Shown here: positions 9,510 through 17,321 of the stretch, one piece after another
Layout of the letters: each line of letters opens with the position of its first letter
How positions within the stretch are numbered: position 1 is the stretch's first letter
NCBI RefSeq assembly: GCF_028689295.1
Contig: NZ_JAQTWL010000010.1
Location: 1-64,000, forward strand
Direction: 5' to 3'
Source of the DNA: Rhodoferax sp.
Lineage (GTDB): Bacteria; Pseudomonadota; Gammaproteobacteria; Burkholderiales; Burkholderiaceae_C
Length of the DNA stretch: 64,000 nt
Notes under the pieces: generated by a model
The model's database searches: none
Seen by the model: only the letters and a program-made list of their open reading frames with translations
Told to the model about the DNA's origin: nothing
Made by a program: the position numbers and the translations under genes

Positions 9510-9980
9510 ATGCCATCCGAAACAACGCCATCAATCCAAAGCTACCCACTCTCAGACCTGTGCGTGCTTGCAGATTTGCCCCTGCGCACGGTTCGCTATT
9601 ACGTCCAGGTTGGCTTGGTTGATCGCCCCGAGGGTGAGACCCGTGCCGCACGCTACGGCGCCAAACATCTTGAGCAATTGCTGCTAATCAAAAAGTGGAC
9701 AACGGCCGGGGTTTCTCTTGACCGTATCCGCCAACTACTCCAGGGCGAACCAGCGCCGGTGCCGCCACGCCACAAAGGCATTGGCACAGTTGAAGTGTGC
9801 AGTCACCTGATGGTCACAGACGGTATTGAGGTGGTCATCGAACCAGGCCGTGCTGGCATGACCCCCGAGCAAGTGCGTCATTTCATCAACGGGGTGATGA
9901 CGGTGTTTGCACAGGTCACTGGCGACCAATCGGCCGATGCAGCAGGCGCCGCAAAAGCCCAGAGCAAAAAAGCATCTTAA
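9510..9980 (+). CDS. MerR-family transcriptional regulator
   Basis: A 156-residue protein. A winged helix-turn-helix of MerR type occupies about residues 10-80: YPLSDLCVLADLPLRTVRYYVQVGLV is followed by YGAKHLEQLLLIKKW and VSLDRIRQLLQG. There is no cysteine cluster for metal sensing at the C-terminus; instead residues 95-140 form an uncharacterised domain and an Ala/Lys-rich tail. It is the first gene of a rightward cassette and lies 15 nt before the VIT/vWA gene, which it probably controls together with its own promoter. A TTG at 9474 keeps the frame open but lies inside the promoter. Confidence 0.82.
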   Translation: MPSETTPSIQSYPLSDLCVLADLPLRTVRYYVQVGLVDRPEGETRAARYGAKHLEQLLLIKKWTTAGVSLDRIRQLLQGEPAPVPPRHKGIGTVEVCSHLMVTDGIEVVIEPGRAGMTPEQVRHFINGVMTVFAQVTGDQSADAAGAAKAQSKKAS

Positions 9981-9995
9981 AAAGGGAGTAAAAAA

Positions 9996-12314
9996 ATGAG
10001 TCAAAAAGAACATGCGCAATTGACCTGCCGTGATGGTGCGCCGGTCATGCTGCAGGGTATCAATGTCTCCGGTGATCTGAACGGCTTGATGTTTGAAGCC
10101 AACATTGAGCAGCGTTTTTGCAACCCTACGGACAAGAACATGGAGGTGGTTTACACATTCCCCTTGCCGTGGGGTGCAGTCCTATTGGGTATTGATGTGC
10201 AGTTGGGTGACAAGCATCTGACTGGTGCCGTAGTCGAGAAGAAGCTCGCGGAAGCGCGTTATGAAGAAGCGCTCTCACAAGGCGATGCGGCCATCATGCT
10301 GGAAAAGAACCATGACCTCAGTTACAGCCTGAATCTCGGTAATTTGGCAGCCAAGGAAACCTGCGTCATCACGCTGCGTTATGCCCAGACGCTTCAATTT
10401 GAGCAAGGCGGTCTGCGTTTGTTGATCCCAACTGTGCTGGCACCGCGCTTTGGCGATGCGGTCATCGACGGCGGACTGCAGCCGCATCAGGCGCCTGTTC
10501 ATAGCCTTACCGTGGACTATCCATTCAATATCGAATTGCGATTGCACGGTGATTTGGCGGCGGCCCGGGTCTTGTCGCCGAGCCATCCGGTTGGCATGAG
10601 CCATACGTCCAAGGATGGTGCCAACGTGCTAACGGTCAGCTTGGGCCGCAGTGCATCGCTGGACCGTGACTTTGTGTTGGTGATCGATCAGTTGGCCCAT
10701 GATTCGGTAGCCCTGCTGGCGCGTGACATGGATGACGCTGATGGGCTGGCGGTAATGGCCAGTTTTTGCCCTCGAATTGAAACGCAGGCGGACAGTTTCA
10801 TCGCAGTAAAAATTCTGGTGGACTGCTCGGGTTCTATGAATGGTGAGAGCATAGAGGCGGCGAAACGCTCCCTGCAAGCCATCGTCGGGCAGTTCGGACA
10901 GCTTGATCGATTTTCCCTGTCAAGGTTCGGTAGCAGCGTTGAACACCGGTCGCGCGGACTGTGGTCGGTGACTGATGCCACACGGCTGGCAGCACGGCGC
11001 TGGGTTGGCGCACTGGTTGCCGACCTTGGCGGCACTGAAATGGAATCGGCTCTGGAATCGACCTTTGAACTATCGCAATTGGTGTCCAGCGACGTTTTGC
11101 TGATCACGGATGGCGAGATCGAGTCGATTGATCAAACCATCGAGGCAGCTCAAGCATCGGGCCATCGGGTATTTGTGGTGGGCATCGGCAGCAGCCCCGC
11201 AGAGGCGCATTTGCGTCGCCTGGCCGAAACCACTGGCGGTGCCTGTGACTTTGTGGCACCGGGTGAAGCTGTGGAGCCAGCCATCTTGCGGATGTTCGCG
11301 CGCCTGCGTTCACCAAGGTTAAGTGACCTGACGTTGGTTTGGCCCGACGGCTTCAGCCCAACCTGGACCACCGCGGTCCCCAAATCCGTGTTTTGTGGCG
11401 ACACAGTGAACCTGTTTGCCATGGCCAGGCAAATCCCCACGGGTATGGTGCGCCTCATGGGGCGCCTTGCCGATGATGGCGAACTGATAGAAATCGCCTG
11501 CGCACAACTCAGTGCCGATGTGCTGCAAAGTGACACCCTGTCGCGCATGGCCGTGGCGGATCACTTGCAGCGCAAATTCATGGTCAGGCCAGTCGGCACC
11601 AAAGCCTTTACCAAGGACCTGGCACTTGCCTACCAGTTGGTGACGGATCAGACCAACTTTTTGCTGATTCATGAACGCGCAGAAGCAGACAAACCCAAGG
11701 ACATGCCCGATCTGCACAAAGTCAGCCAGATGCTGGCCGCTGGATGGGGTGGTGTGGGCGGTCACCGTGTTGACGAACAAAACCCTCACTATGGGGTTGT
11801 CAGCGCTTCAAGTGGCGATTTTGATATGCCCATGTTTAGCCGCGCGCAAGCAACCACCCCCGCCGTCTGGCGCACGGCAAGGAGCGAGTCTGTTGTGCAA
11901 AAAGAAGTCATGACACCCATGGCGCTATGCGTGTGGCTGCGGAAAATTCCCGAGATCAACTGGCCAACGGATTACCAGACACTGTGCCAGTTGGGCGTAA
12001 AACGTTGGGTGGTCGAATGGCTGGAGATTGCGATGGCAGCGAATCACGACAAGGCGTTGACCGAACAAACCGTTGTGCGAACTTTCCTGTTCGTCATGGC
12101 TCGGCGCGACACATTTGATCGACTGTCTTTGACCCAGGCTGCGGAAGTGCGCAGCAATGGATTTGTGCAAATCGTCAAAGGAATCTTTGCCACGGTTCAT
12201 GGCGGCAGTAAAACGGGCGTCGATATGCAGCTTGCAGATGAAATCGCTGCAGCATTGCAAGGCATGACCGCTGATGTGTGGCCGGATCAGATTTACGAAT
12301 TGACTGTTGTCTGA
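9996..12314 (+). CDS. VIT and von Willebrand factor A domain protein
   Basis: A 772-residue protein without signal peptide or membrane segment, so presumably cytoplasmic. Residues 1-130 resemble a VIT domain (VYTFPLPWGAVL, KKLAEARYEEAL). The vWA domain spans about 268-430 with a complete metal-ion-dependent adhesion site: D276-x-S278-x-S280, T347 in GGTEM and D372 in TDGE. Residues 440-770 have no recognised fold. Ribosome-binding site AAAAGGGAG precedes the ATG. vWA domains usually act as metal-dependent scaffolds. Coupled to the MerR gene upstream and the 554-residue gene downstream; its role is unknown. Confidence 0.85.
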   Translation: MSQKEHAQLTCRDGAPVMLQGINVSGDLNGLMFEANIEQRFCNPTDKNMEVVYTFPLPWGAVLLGIDVQLGDKHLTGAVVEKKLAEARYEEALSQGDAAIMLEKNHDLSYSLNLGNLAAKETCVITLRYAQTLQFEQGGLRLLIPTVLAPRFGDAVIDGGLQPHQAPVHSLTVDYPFNIELRLHGDLAAARVLSPSHPVGMSHTSKDGANVLTVSLGRSASLDRDFVLVIDQLAHDSVALLARDMDDADGLAVMASFCPRIETQADSFIAVKILVDCSGSMNGESIEAAKRSLQAIVGQFGQLDRFSLSRFGSSVEHRSRGLWSVTDATRLAARRWVGALVADLGGTEMESALESTFELSQLVSSDVLLITDGEIESIDQTIEAAQASGHRVFVVGIGSSPAEAHLRRLAETTGGACDFVAPGEAVEPAILRMFARLRSPRLSDLTLVWPDGFSPTWTTAVPKSVFCGDTVNLFAMARQIPTGMVRLMGRLADDGELIEIACAQLSADVLQSDTLSRMAVADHLQRKFMVRPVGTKAFTKDLALAYQLVTDQTNFLLIHERAEADKPKDMPDLHKVSQMLAAGWGGVGGHRVDEQNPHYGVVSASSGDFDMPMFSRAQATTPAVWRTARSESVVQKEVMTPMALCVWLRKIPEINWPTDYQTLCQLGVKRWVVEWLEIAMAANHDKALTEQTVVRTFLFVMARRDTFDRLSLTQAAEVRSNGFVQIVKGIFATVHGGSKTGVDMQLADEIAAALQGMTADVWPDQIYELTVV

Positions 12315-12351
12315 GCATGTGAGGCCAATATGCCCAACGTTCTAATTCGCC

Positions 12352-14016
12352 ATGGTCACCGCCACCAAAACTCTTGAACTGCGCTTTTCAGAGTGTGACT
12401 ATGGCCTGTCTGCTCGTCGCCTTTGGGAGCACACCGAGTTGGGGCAGATCAATGTATTCGGCCGTGCCATCAGTCAGCAGCCGGGTGCCAACATGGCAGC
12501 CGCGTTTATCGATGTTGTCCGTTTTGATGGGGAAACCTTTTCGCTGCTTGACATGACGCTAGCCGAACTACAGGCTGGTCAGTTTCAACCAAATACTTCG
12601 TTTCGCATCAATACCGAGTTGAGTCACCGAGTGAAGACGCAGCGAGGGCAGGCATTCGTCCGTGCGGTGGCAGCGCACCTTCAGCAATGTGCGACCAGGC
12701 AAGCCGTGCGCAATCTTCAACATGGCTTTCTGCCTGTTGCACGCACAGGTGATTCCTTTGGCGTGCCGTACATTTTTAGCACCTTGCAGCGTCGGCTAAG
12801 GGAAATGGGCAATTCAAAAGCTGCAGGCGTGCAGTGGATGAGAACCATCGAAAACTTTCAAAAGAAAGGCATGCGTGCCGAAGAGATGGAATTTGCAGAC
12901 TTGTTTCCTGACTTGAATGTGGCGGACGATGCAAATGCTCAGCTCACAGGCGCGGCATTGGCGCGCTTGTGTCATTTCAAAGACTTGCGAATTTCAGTGA
13001 TTCCGGTGATCAGCGACGCACAACGGCAGTTGCAATTTGCCAAGCCTACTGGCCGCAAGCTGACGCGCACCAAGAATTTGTCCAAGGCTTTGGTAGCATT
13101 ACCCAGGACGGTTTCCAGCTTCGAGCCTGCGCTGGGCTACCGTATCGAGGAGGTAGAGCATGAGTCACTTTGGGGTGCTGAAAAAAGCTGGCAGGCTGTC
13201 ACCTTTGGCGGCAAAGTTATCAGTACTCCCGTAGGGCAAACTGGCTTTCAGACGGCTGAAGCGGCAGCAGGGTTGGCCAATCAACACGCCAAAGAGCATT
13301 TCCCCAAACGCATGGCGCTCGGGCGCTTTGGTCACTGCGCCTGGACGGGTGGCCAGGATTACCGGGAATGGCTGATCACGTTGCCTTATTACCCAATGAC
13401 TTATTTGTCAGGTCACTTCAAGGTTCGAAACGTGCTGGCCCATGTTCGCTGTGACGTGCGACTCGGTGCGGATGACGAGCGGGTCCTGATGTTGCAGGAG
13501 GCGCAGAGCGACTGGGCACAGCGGGCGCGCAAGGCTTCCAGTACGGGCACCATGGAAGCGGATGATGAGGTGCCTCCACCGTTCATGAAAGAGTGGTCGG
13601 CGCTGGTGATGAAGCTGGTGATGCTGCACGCGGCGCACCAAGGGCTCGATGCTGTGGCCTGGACGCGCGGCGCGCATCAGGTGCACCGATGGAATGGATT
13701 AGGTGCGGCAGGGCTGATTGAGTTGTACGACCGCACACTGCCGCGCGAGGTCAATCGGATCATGAAACCATTCGGTGGAGCGTGCGAGACGCTGGGGGTG
13801 TTTGTGCCGACCAATTTCAGCATCAAGCAAACGGAGAACGGGTACGAGGTCCATTCACCAGAACATGGGCTGTTAGGGACTGCGTCGACGCTGGAAGACG
13901 CCAGGGAGTTTGTTCCTGACAAAGGACATGAATTGCTATATGACGTTCATGGGGTGCGATTGACCGCGGCGATGCGTAAAGCGATTCTCGGCAGTGGATT
14001 CCCGGCCTGGGGTTGA
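12352..14016 (+). CDS. unknown protein resembling a module of phage polyvalent proteins
   Basis: A 554-residue protein. Residues about 335-475 recall a segment found in large phage and plasmid polyvalent proteins: YREWLITLP, then NVLAHVR, then EAQSDW (EIQSDW in the phage proteins), then a Pro-rich stretch, GLDAVAWTRG and LYDRTLP. An upstream WMRTIENFQKKG segment near residue 162 also matches that pattern. The resemblance is from memory. The first 140 residues are unrecognised. No Shine-Dalgarno precedes the ATG; a 15-codon ORF (12330-12377) with GAGG before it overlaps the start and could couple translation. Biochemical role unknown. Confidence 0.7.
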   Translation: MVTATKTLELRFSECDYGLSARRLWEHTELGQINVFGRAISQQPGANMAAAFIDVVRFDGETFSLLDMTLAELQAGQFQPNTSFRINTELSHRVKTQRGQAFVRAVAAHLQQCATRQAVRNLQHGFLPVARTGDSFGVPYIFSTLQRRLREMGNSKAAGVQWMRTIENFQKKGMRAEEMEFADLFPDLNVADDANAQLTGAALARLCHFKDLRISVIPVISDAQRQLQFAKPTGRKLTRTKNLSKALVALPRTVSSFEPALGYRIEEVEHESLWGAEKSWQAVTFGGKVISTPVGQTGFQTAEAAAGLANQHAKEHFPKRMALGRFGHCAWTGGQDYREWLITLPYYPMTYLSGHFKVRNVLAHVRCDVRLGADDERVLMLQEAQSDWAQRARKASSTGTMEADDEVPPPFMKEWSALVMKLVMLHAAHQGLDAVAWTRGAHQVHRWNGLGAAGLIELYDRTLPREVNRIMKPFGGACETLGVFVPTNFSIKQTENGYEVHSPEHGLLGTASTLEDAREFVPDKGHELLYDVHGVRLTAAMRKAILGSGFPAWG

Positions 14017-14128
14017 AAATGGGTCGATCAAAGTTGACAGTGTCGGTCACAAACTACCCACTCCCGCAGGAAAGAATCGGGCAGCCTGATCCGTTGGCAC
14101 CGGACTATGTGGGGACCTACAGTCCACC

Positions 14129-14323
14129 GTGTCCTTATATGACACACTGGCACCACTTGGTGACCCAGCCTCTTGGTCAACACATGAGGTCGCCATCCAG
14201 CAGTGGGTTGACTCCAACATTGTTTATCTGTCGCAGGTGGTTCTCTTGACAAACTTCAAATCGACCTCGCACTTGATAAACGCATTTTTTGAGGCTGCAC
14301 AAGGGGATAGCAATGCCGAATAG
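14129..14323 (+). CDS. small hypothetical protein (64 aa)
   Basis: A 64-residue ORF with a GTG start, reading MSLYDTLAPLGDPASW at its beginning. It overlaps the start of the next ORF by 11 nt, as in translationally coupled genes. A competing ORF starting at TTG 14013 overlaps it in another frame, so a frameshift joining the two frames is possible. No homology recognised. Expression is uncertain. Confidence 0.35.
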   Translation: MSLYDTLAPLGDPASWSTHEVAIQQWVDSNIVYLSQVVLLTNFKSTSHLINAFFEAAQGDSNAE

Positions 14324-14705
14324 ATCACACGAAATCATCAAGGCGTTCTGGGCACTTGGTGACTATTTCTCTCGATTGGGTGGCGCTGCCCGATATTTCA
14401 ATATGAGCGAGTCTGAGATACCGCTCTACATAGCCTGCCGGTTGTCGAAAAAGCTAACTTCGGCCTTTGAACCACGGGACTATGTAAGCGATCAATTTGT
14501 CAAGTCTGCTTCGCCCGTATTGGGGGTGGTTCACTCTCATCTCGAAATGGTAACGGCACAAGCGGATGAACTGGTTGGTCTCATTCAAGAGTTCATAGGT
14601 TACGTCAATTCAAAGTTAAAACCAGAGGACCGCTCGGCCAGATGGGACCGATTCGTTGAGTGGTTTACCCAGGCGTACGGCCAGTCGAATGTTGGCGGCT
14701 TGTAG
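14313..14705 (+). CDS. hypothetical protein, last gene of the MerR/vWA cassette
   Basis: A 130-residue, mostly helical protein without signal peptide or membrane segment. A good ribosome-binding site (AAGGGGAT) lies 5 nt before the ATG at 14313, which gives MPNRSHEIIKAF. Features: a helix around FWALGDYFSRLGGAARYF, and later VHSHLEMVTAQADEL. I do not recognise the family. It follows the 554-residue gene and the 64-residue ORF on the same strand and is therefore probably part of that operon. Confidence 0.6.
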   Translation: MPNRSHEIIKAFWALGDYFSRLGGAARYFNMSESEIPLYIACRLSKKLTSAFEPRDYVSDQFVKSASPVLGVVHSHLEMVTAQADELVGLIQEFIGYVNSKLKPEDRSARWDRFVEWFTQAYGQSNVGGL

Positions 14706-15718
14706 CTTCTAAATTGAGGATCGCAGCCGCCCAGTTATATCGACTTGGTCACGTTGCTGATGAATGAATGGCTTGTTGTGCTTAACCCTCGGCGCTACAG
14801 ACTCAGGATACGAATATCAGTGCTTCGCAAGTGTTAGTCAGCGCGCTGGAGCGCGGACATGGCCGATACGCCGTCAGCTTTGGCAAGCAGCGCAGTCGTG
14901 CCGGTTCCCCTGCCCATAGAAGGGCGCTTTGCGCCAACGGCTGGGCAACCGACGCCACTGCTTAGTGCTCGATCGACGTTCCGGGTCTTTCAGCCAGTTG
15001 GCACGGCGGTGCTCCGCCCTGCCAAAGCATTAGGCTACGGCTCGCTAGCGCATCGTGCTGACACCCCGTAGCCACCAGCGTGGTCATGCGCCCCTGCAAG
15101 TCGCTTTGCTTTGTTTCCGGGCCACATCACCACTTTCGCCGGTTCAACGGCCTGGGTTGCCAGTCAGTGCGCGCGGCGCTGCTGCACCCCGCGCAGTCGC
15201 CCGCAGAGGTACATGGCCAGTGCTTCGCAGTATGGCAGCCAGAGCGCCGTGGCGCTGGGTGTGGCCACGGCTCGCTGCGCATCGTGGCTGGGCGCCGGAT
15301 TTACGGCAGTGACGGTATCCACAGCTTCGGCCACACGCTTCGCTTTTACATAAGGCCCCACTGCGTGAAGTGCCCGCCAGTCAGTCGCGCAGCTCCTTTG
15401 GTGTCGTCCACCGCTTCGCGCCCTTGCGGGTTTACGCAGCAGGCATTATGCAAAGTGGCCTACGCTGGTCCGGGCTTGTCAGCCGTCTGCACTCCCCAGC
15501 CGCTGCGCGTCTGACGTGCCGCCGCCTGCCGCCCTCGTGTTGTGCTGGCGCTCTGGTATCAGTCAGGCGCTATGCGCATGGCTTTGGCCAGCGGCTTCGT
15601 CGTGCATCTTGTGTTTGCCCCCGCCCACCCCTGGGCTTGCTTGCTTCGCAGCTTTGCCCGCGCGTTCTGCCCGTCCGCCCCCCGTGGGGGCTCCCTCAAC
15701 CGCGCTGAAGCGGTGGCA
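14706..15718. other. 1-kb region without a convincing gene, dense in short hairpins
   Basis: All open frames here have atypical composition and none has a start with a ribosome-binding site. What is visible is secondary structure: GGCGC/GCGCC near 14922, GGCGG/CCGCC near 15005, GCGCT/AGCGC near 14843, GCCCCC/GGGGGC near 15676, CCGC/GCGG near 15700, and at least six CTTCGC or CTTCGG loops. There are also imperfect internal repeats: a 24-nt pair at 15037-15060 and 15267-15290, and a 12-nt identical pair at 14818-14829 and 15218-15229, exactly 400 nt apart. It may be a structured RNA, an attachment region of the second recombinase, or decayed DNA. Confidence 0.45.
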
Positions 15719-16816
15719 TCAAATCGCGATCCGCATCTCTCGCATCAACGCCCGCGCCAGCTCACCCACATCCGTCTGCCCAGCCGTGACATGCGGTGTC
15801 GCCAACGCCCGAATGATCTGCCCTTGGCGCGGGCTCTCCACCTGCCCGTAGCTCAGAAAGGTCGTCAGCACTTTCTCATGCCCCAGGTTTTGGCTCCACG
15901 CCTTGAACTCTTCCGGCGTTTTGCAGACCGCCTGACCCAGCCGCACCAGCGTGTTTCTGAAACTGTGCGGGTTGAAGTACGGCAGCCCCGCGCTGGTGAA
16001 CGCATCCCGAAAGATGGTGCGAATACGCGCCGCGCTGCTCCAGTGCGCCCGCTCCAGCCCAACCGCTTCAAATTTGCGTGCCGCACTGACGGCAATGCGC
16101 GTCGCCGGAAACAACGGGTCATCGTTGCCCCACAGCATCTCCTCGCGCAAATACGCCACCCAGTCCACCACCATCTGGTGAATCTCCTCGCCGACCGGGA
16201 AAAAGTAGGTGGTGAATGTCTTGCTGAACTTGGTTTTGACCTCGCGCGCATCCTGATCGACGCAGCCCGCAATCAAGTTGACGTGCTTGAGCTTCATCGA
16301 CGCAATGGCGCTGTCACGCGCGCCGGTCAGCAGAGTGAATGCGATCAGGGCGCGATCCCTGCGTTCTATCGCGGTGGCAGCCGGCATCAGGGCAATGACG
16401 TGCTTCGCCTGCTCCAGCGTCGGCCCCACCTGGTCCCGCCGGGCATTCGCAACCCGAACATCTTTTTCAGACAAGTTGAAGTAGTCGGCATCAGAATACT
16501 GAAGCCGCGACTTGTAGCCCGGCTGCCCGGCCAGCCAATGGAAGAAGGCTTTGACGTTGGCCAGCGTCGCGTGCAAGGTCGCCTTGCTCAGCTTCTCACC
16601 CGTCTGCTGGTTCTTTTGTTCTGTCAGGCGGCGCTTGAAGGCAATGGCCTGCTCGAAGTGAAACGACTTGAAATCACGGTGCTTGTTGTCCTCCTCAAAT
16701 CGGGCTAGTGCCTTGGCCACCGCGTCCACCGTTGGCTCGCTGTGGCGCTTGGCCTCCTTCAAATACGCAAAGTATTTACGCTTGATTCGTTCATTGTTGG
16801 GGTTGTGTGTTGTCAT
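15719..16816 (-). CDS. second tyrosine recombinase (phage-integrase family)
   Basis: A 365-residue site-specific recombinase unrelated in its N-terminus to the P4-type integrase. Residues 1-100 form a SAM-like core-binding domain; the catalytic domain has Arg in LLTGARDSAI, HSFR (H-x-x-R) near residue 300, GHE near residue 328 and a Tyr in LSYGQV. All expected catalytic residues are present. The ATG at 16816 has AGGGAG nine bases upstream; an ATG nine codons earlier lacks a ribosome-binding site. Last gene of a leftward block with the HTH/zinc protein, primase and AlpA. Confidence 0.88.
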   Translation of the reverse strand: MTTHNPNNERIKRKYFAYLKEAKRHSEPTVDAVAKALARFEEDNKHRDFKSFHFEQAIAFKRRLTEQKNQQTGEKLSKATLHATLANVKAFFHWLAGQPGYKSRLQYSDADYFNLSEKDVRVANARRDQVGPTLEQAKHVIALMPAATAIERRDRALIAFTLLTGARDSAIASMKLKHVNLIAGCVDQDAREVKTKFSKTFTTYFFPVGEEIHQMVVDWVAYLREEMLWGNDDPLFPATRIAVSAARKFEAVGLERAHWSSAARIRTIFRDAFTSAGLPYFNPHSFRNTLVRLGQAVCKTPEEFKAWSQNLGHEKVLTTFLSYGQVESPRQGQIIRALATPHVTAGQTDVGELARALMREMRIAI

Positions 16817-16829
16817 GGTCTGTTGCTCC

Positions 16830-17300
16830 CTAGTTGAAGTCACTGTTTACGCAGGGCTGGGTGCTCTCGTCTATGTGTGGCAGGGCTTGCACCAGTGTGA
16901 CGTCCAATCCCGTGCCAACCAGCGCCAGCATGGCCAAGTTGACCCGCCGGTACATCATCGATTCGCAACTGGGGCAGATGCCCACCAGGTTGCCTGACGT
17001 GCCAGTCAACGGCTGGTACTCGGCCATGGCACCGGCGGGCTTTTGTGTCGTACGGCAGCGCACACAATAGATTTCACCCGGCTGGCAGGGGCGCTTGTTC
17101 TTCACTCTTTTGGCCTGCAGGAAGGCAAACAGGTCGCGGCCCAAGATCAACATTGGCCGCCGGTCATCGTTGGTCGGCATTCCGTCCTTCACCCAATTCC
17201 GCACGGTATTCTTGTGGACCCCATACAGGGTGGCGATCTCCTCCACCGAGTAGTTGCGGTGGATTTTGGCCAATCGGGGGTTTGGGTGGCGCTTAGACAT
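16830..17300 (-). CDS. helix-turn-helix and zinc-ribbon protein of a mobile element
   Basis: A 156-residue protein. Residues 15-45 hold a helix-turn-helix (YSVEEIATLYGVHKNTVRNW), followed by a basic stretch (QAKRVKNKRP). Residues 75-115 contain CVRC and CPSC pairs spaced about 30 residues apart, as in a zinc ribbon. It lies 13 nt upstream of the tyrosine recombinase and is probably its excision or control partner. Similar HTH/zinc proteins accompany this recombinase family in proteobacterial islands; that association is from general knowledge. Confidence 0.72.
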   Translation of the reverse strand: MSKRHPNPRLAKIHRNYSVEEIATLYGVHKNTVRNWVKDGMPTNDDRRPMLILGRDLFAFLQAKRVKNKRPCQPGEIYCVRCRTTQKPAGAMAEYQPLTGTSGNLVGICPSCESMMYRRVNLAMLALVGTGLDVTLVQALPHIDESTQPCVNSDFN

Positions 17301-17321
17301 GGTGTTGCTCCGTCATGTCAG

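Noticed and set aside
14859-15514. Several overlapping plus-strand ORFs of 70-144 codons
   Set aside because: No ribosome-binding sites, unnatural amino-acid composition and dense DNA hairpins; treated as a non-coding region.
15542-16708. 388-codon ORF on the plus strand
   Set aside because: Antisense to the tyrosine recombinase, whose catalytic residues are intact; the start lies in the hairpin-rich non-coding region.
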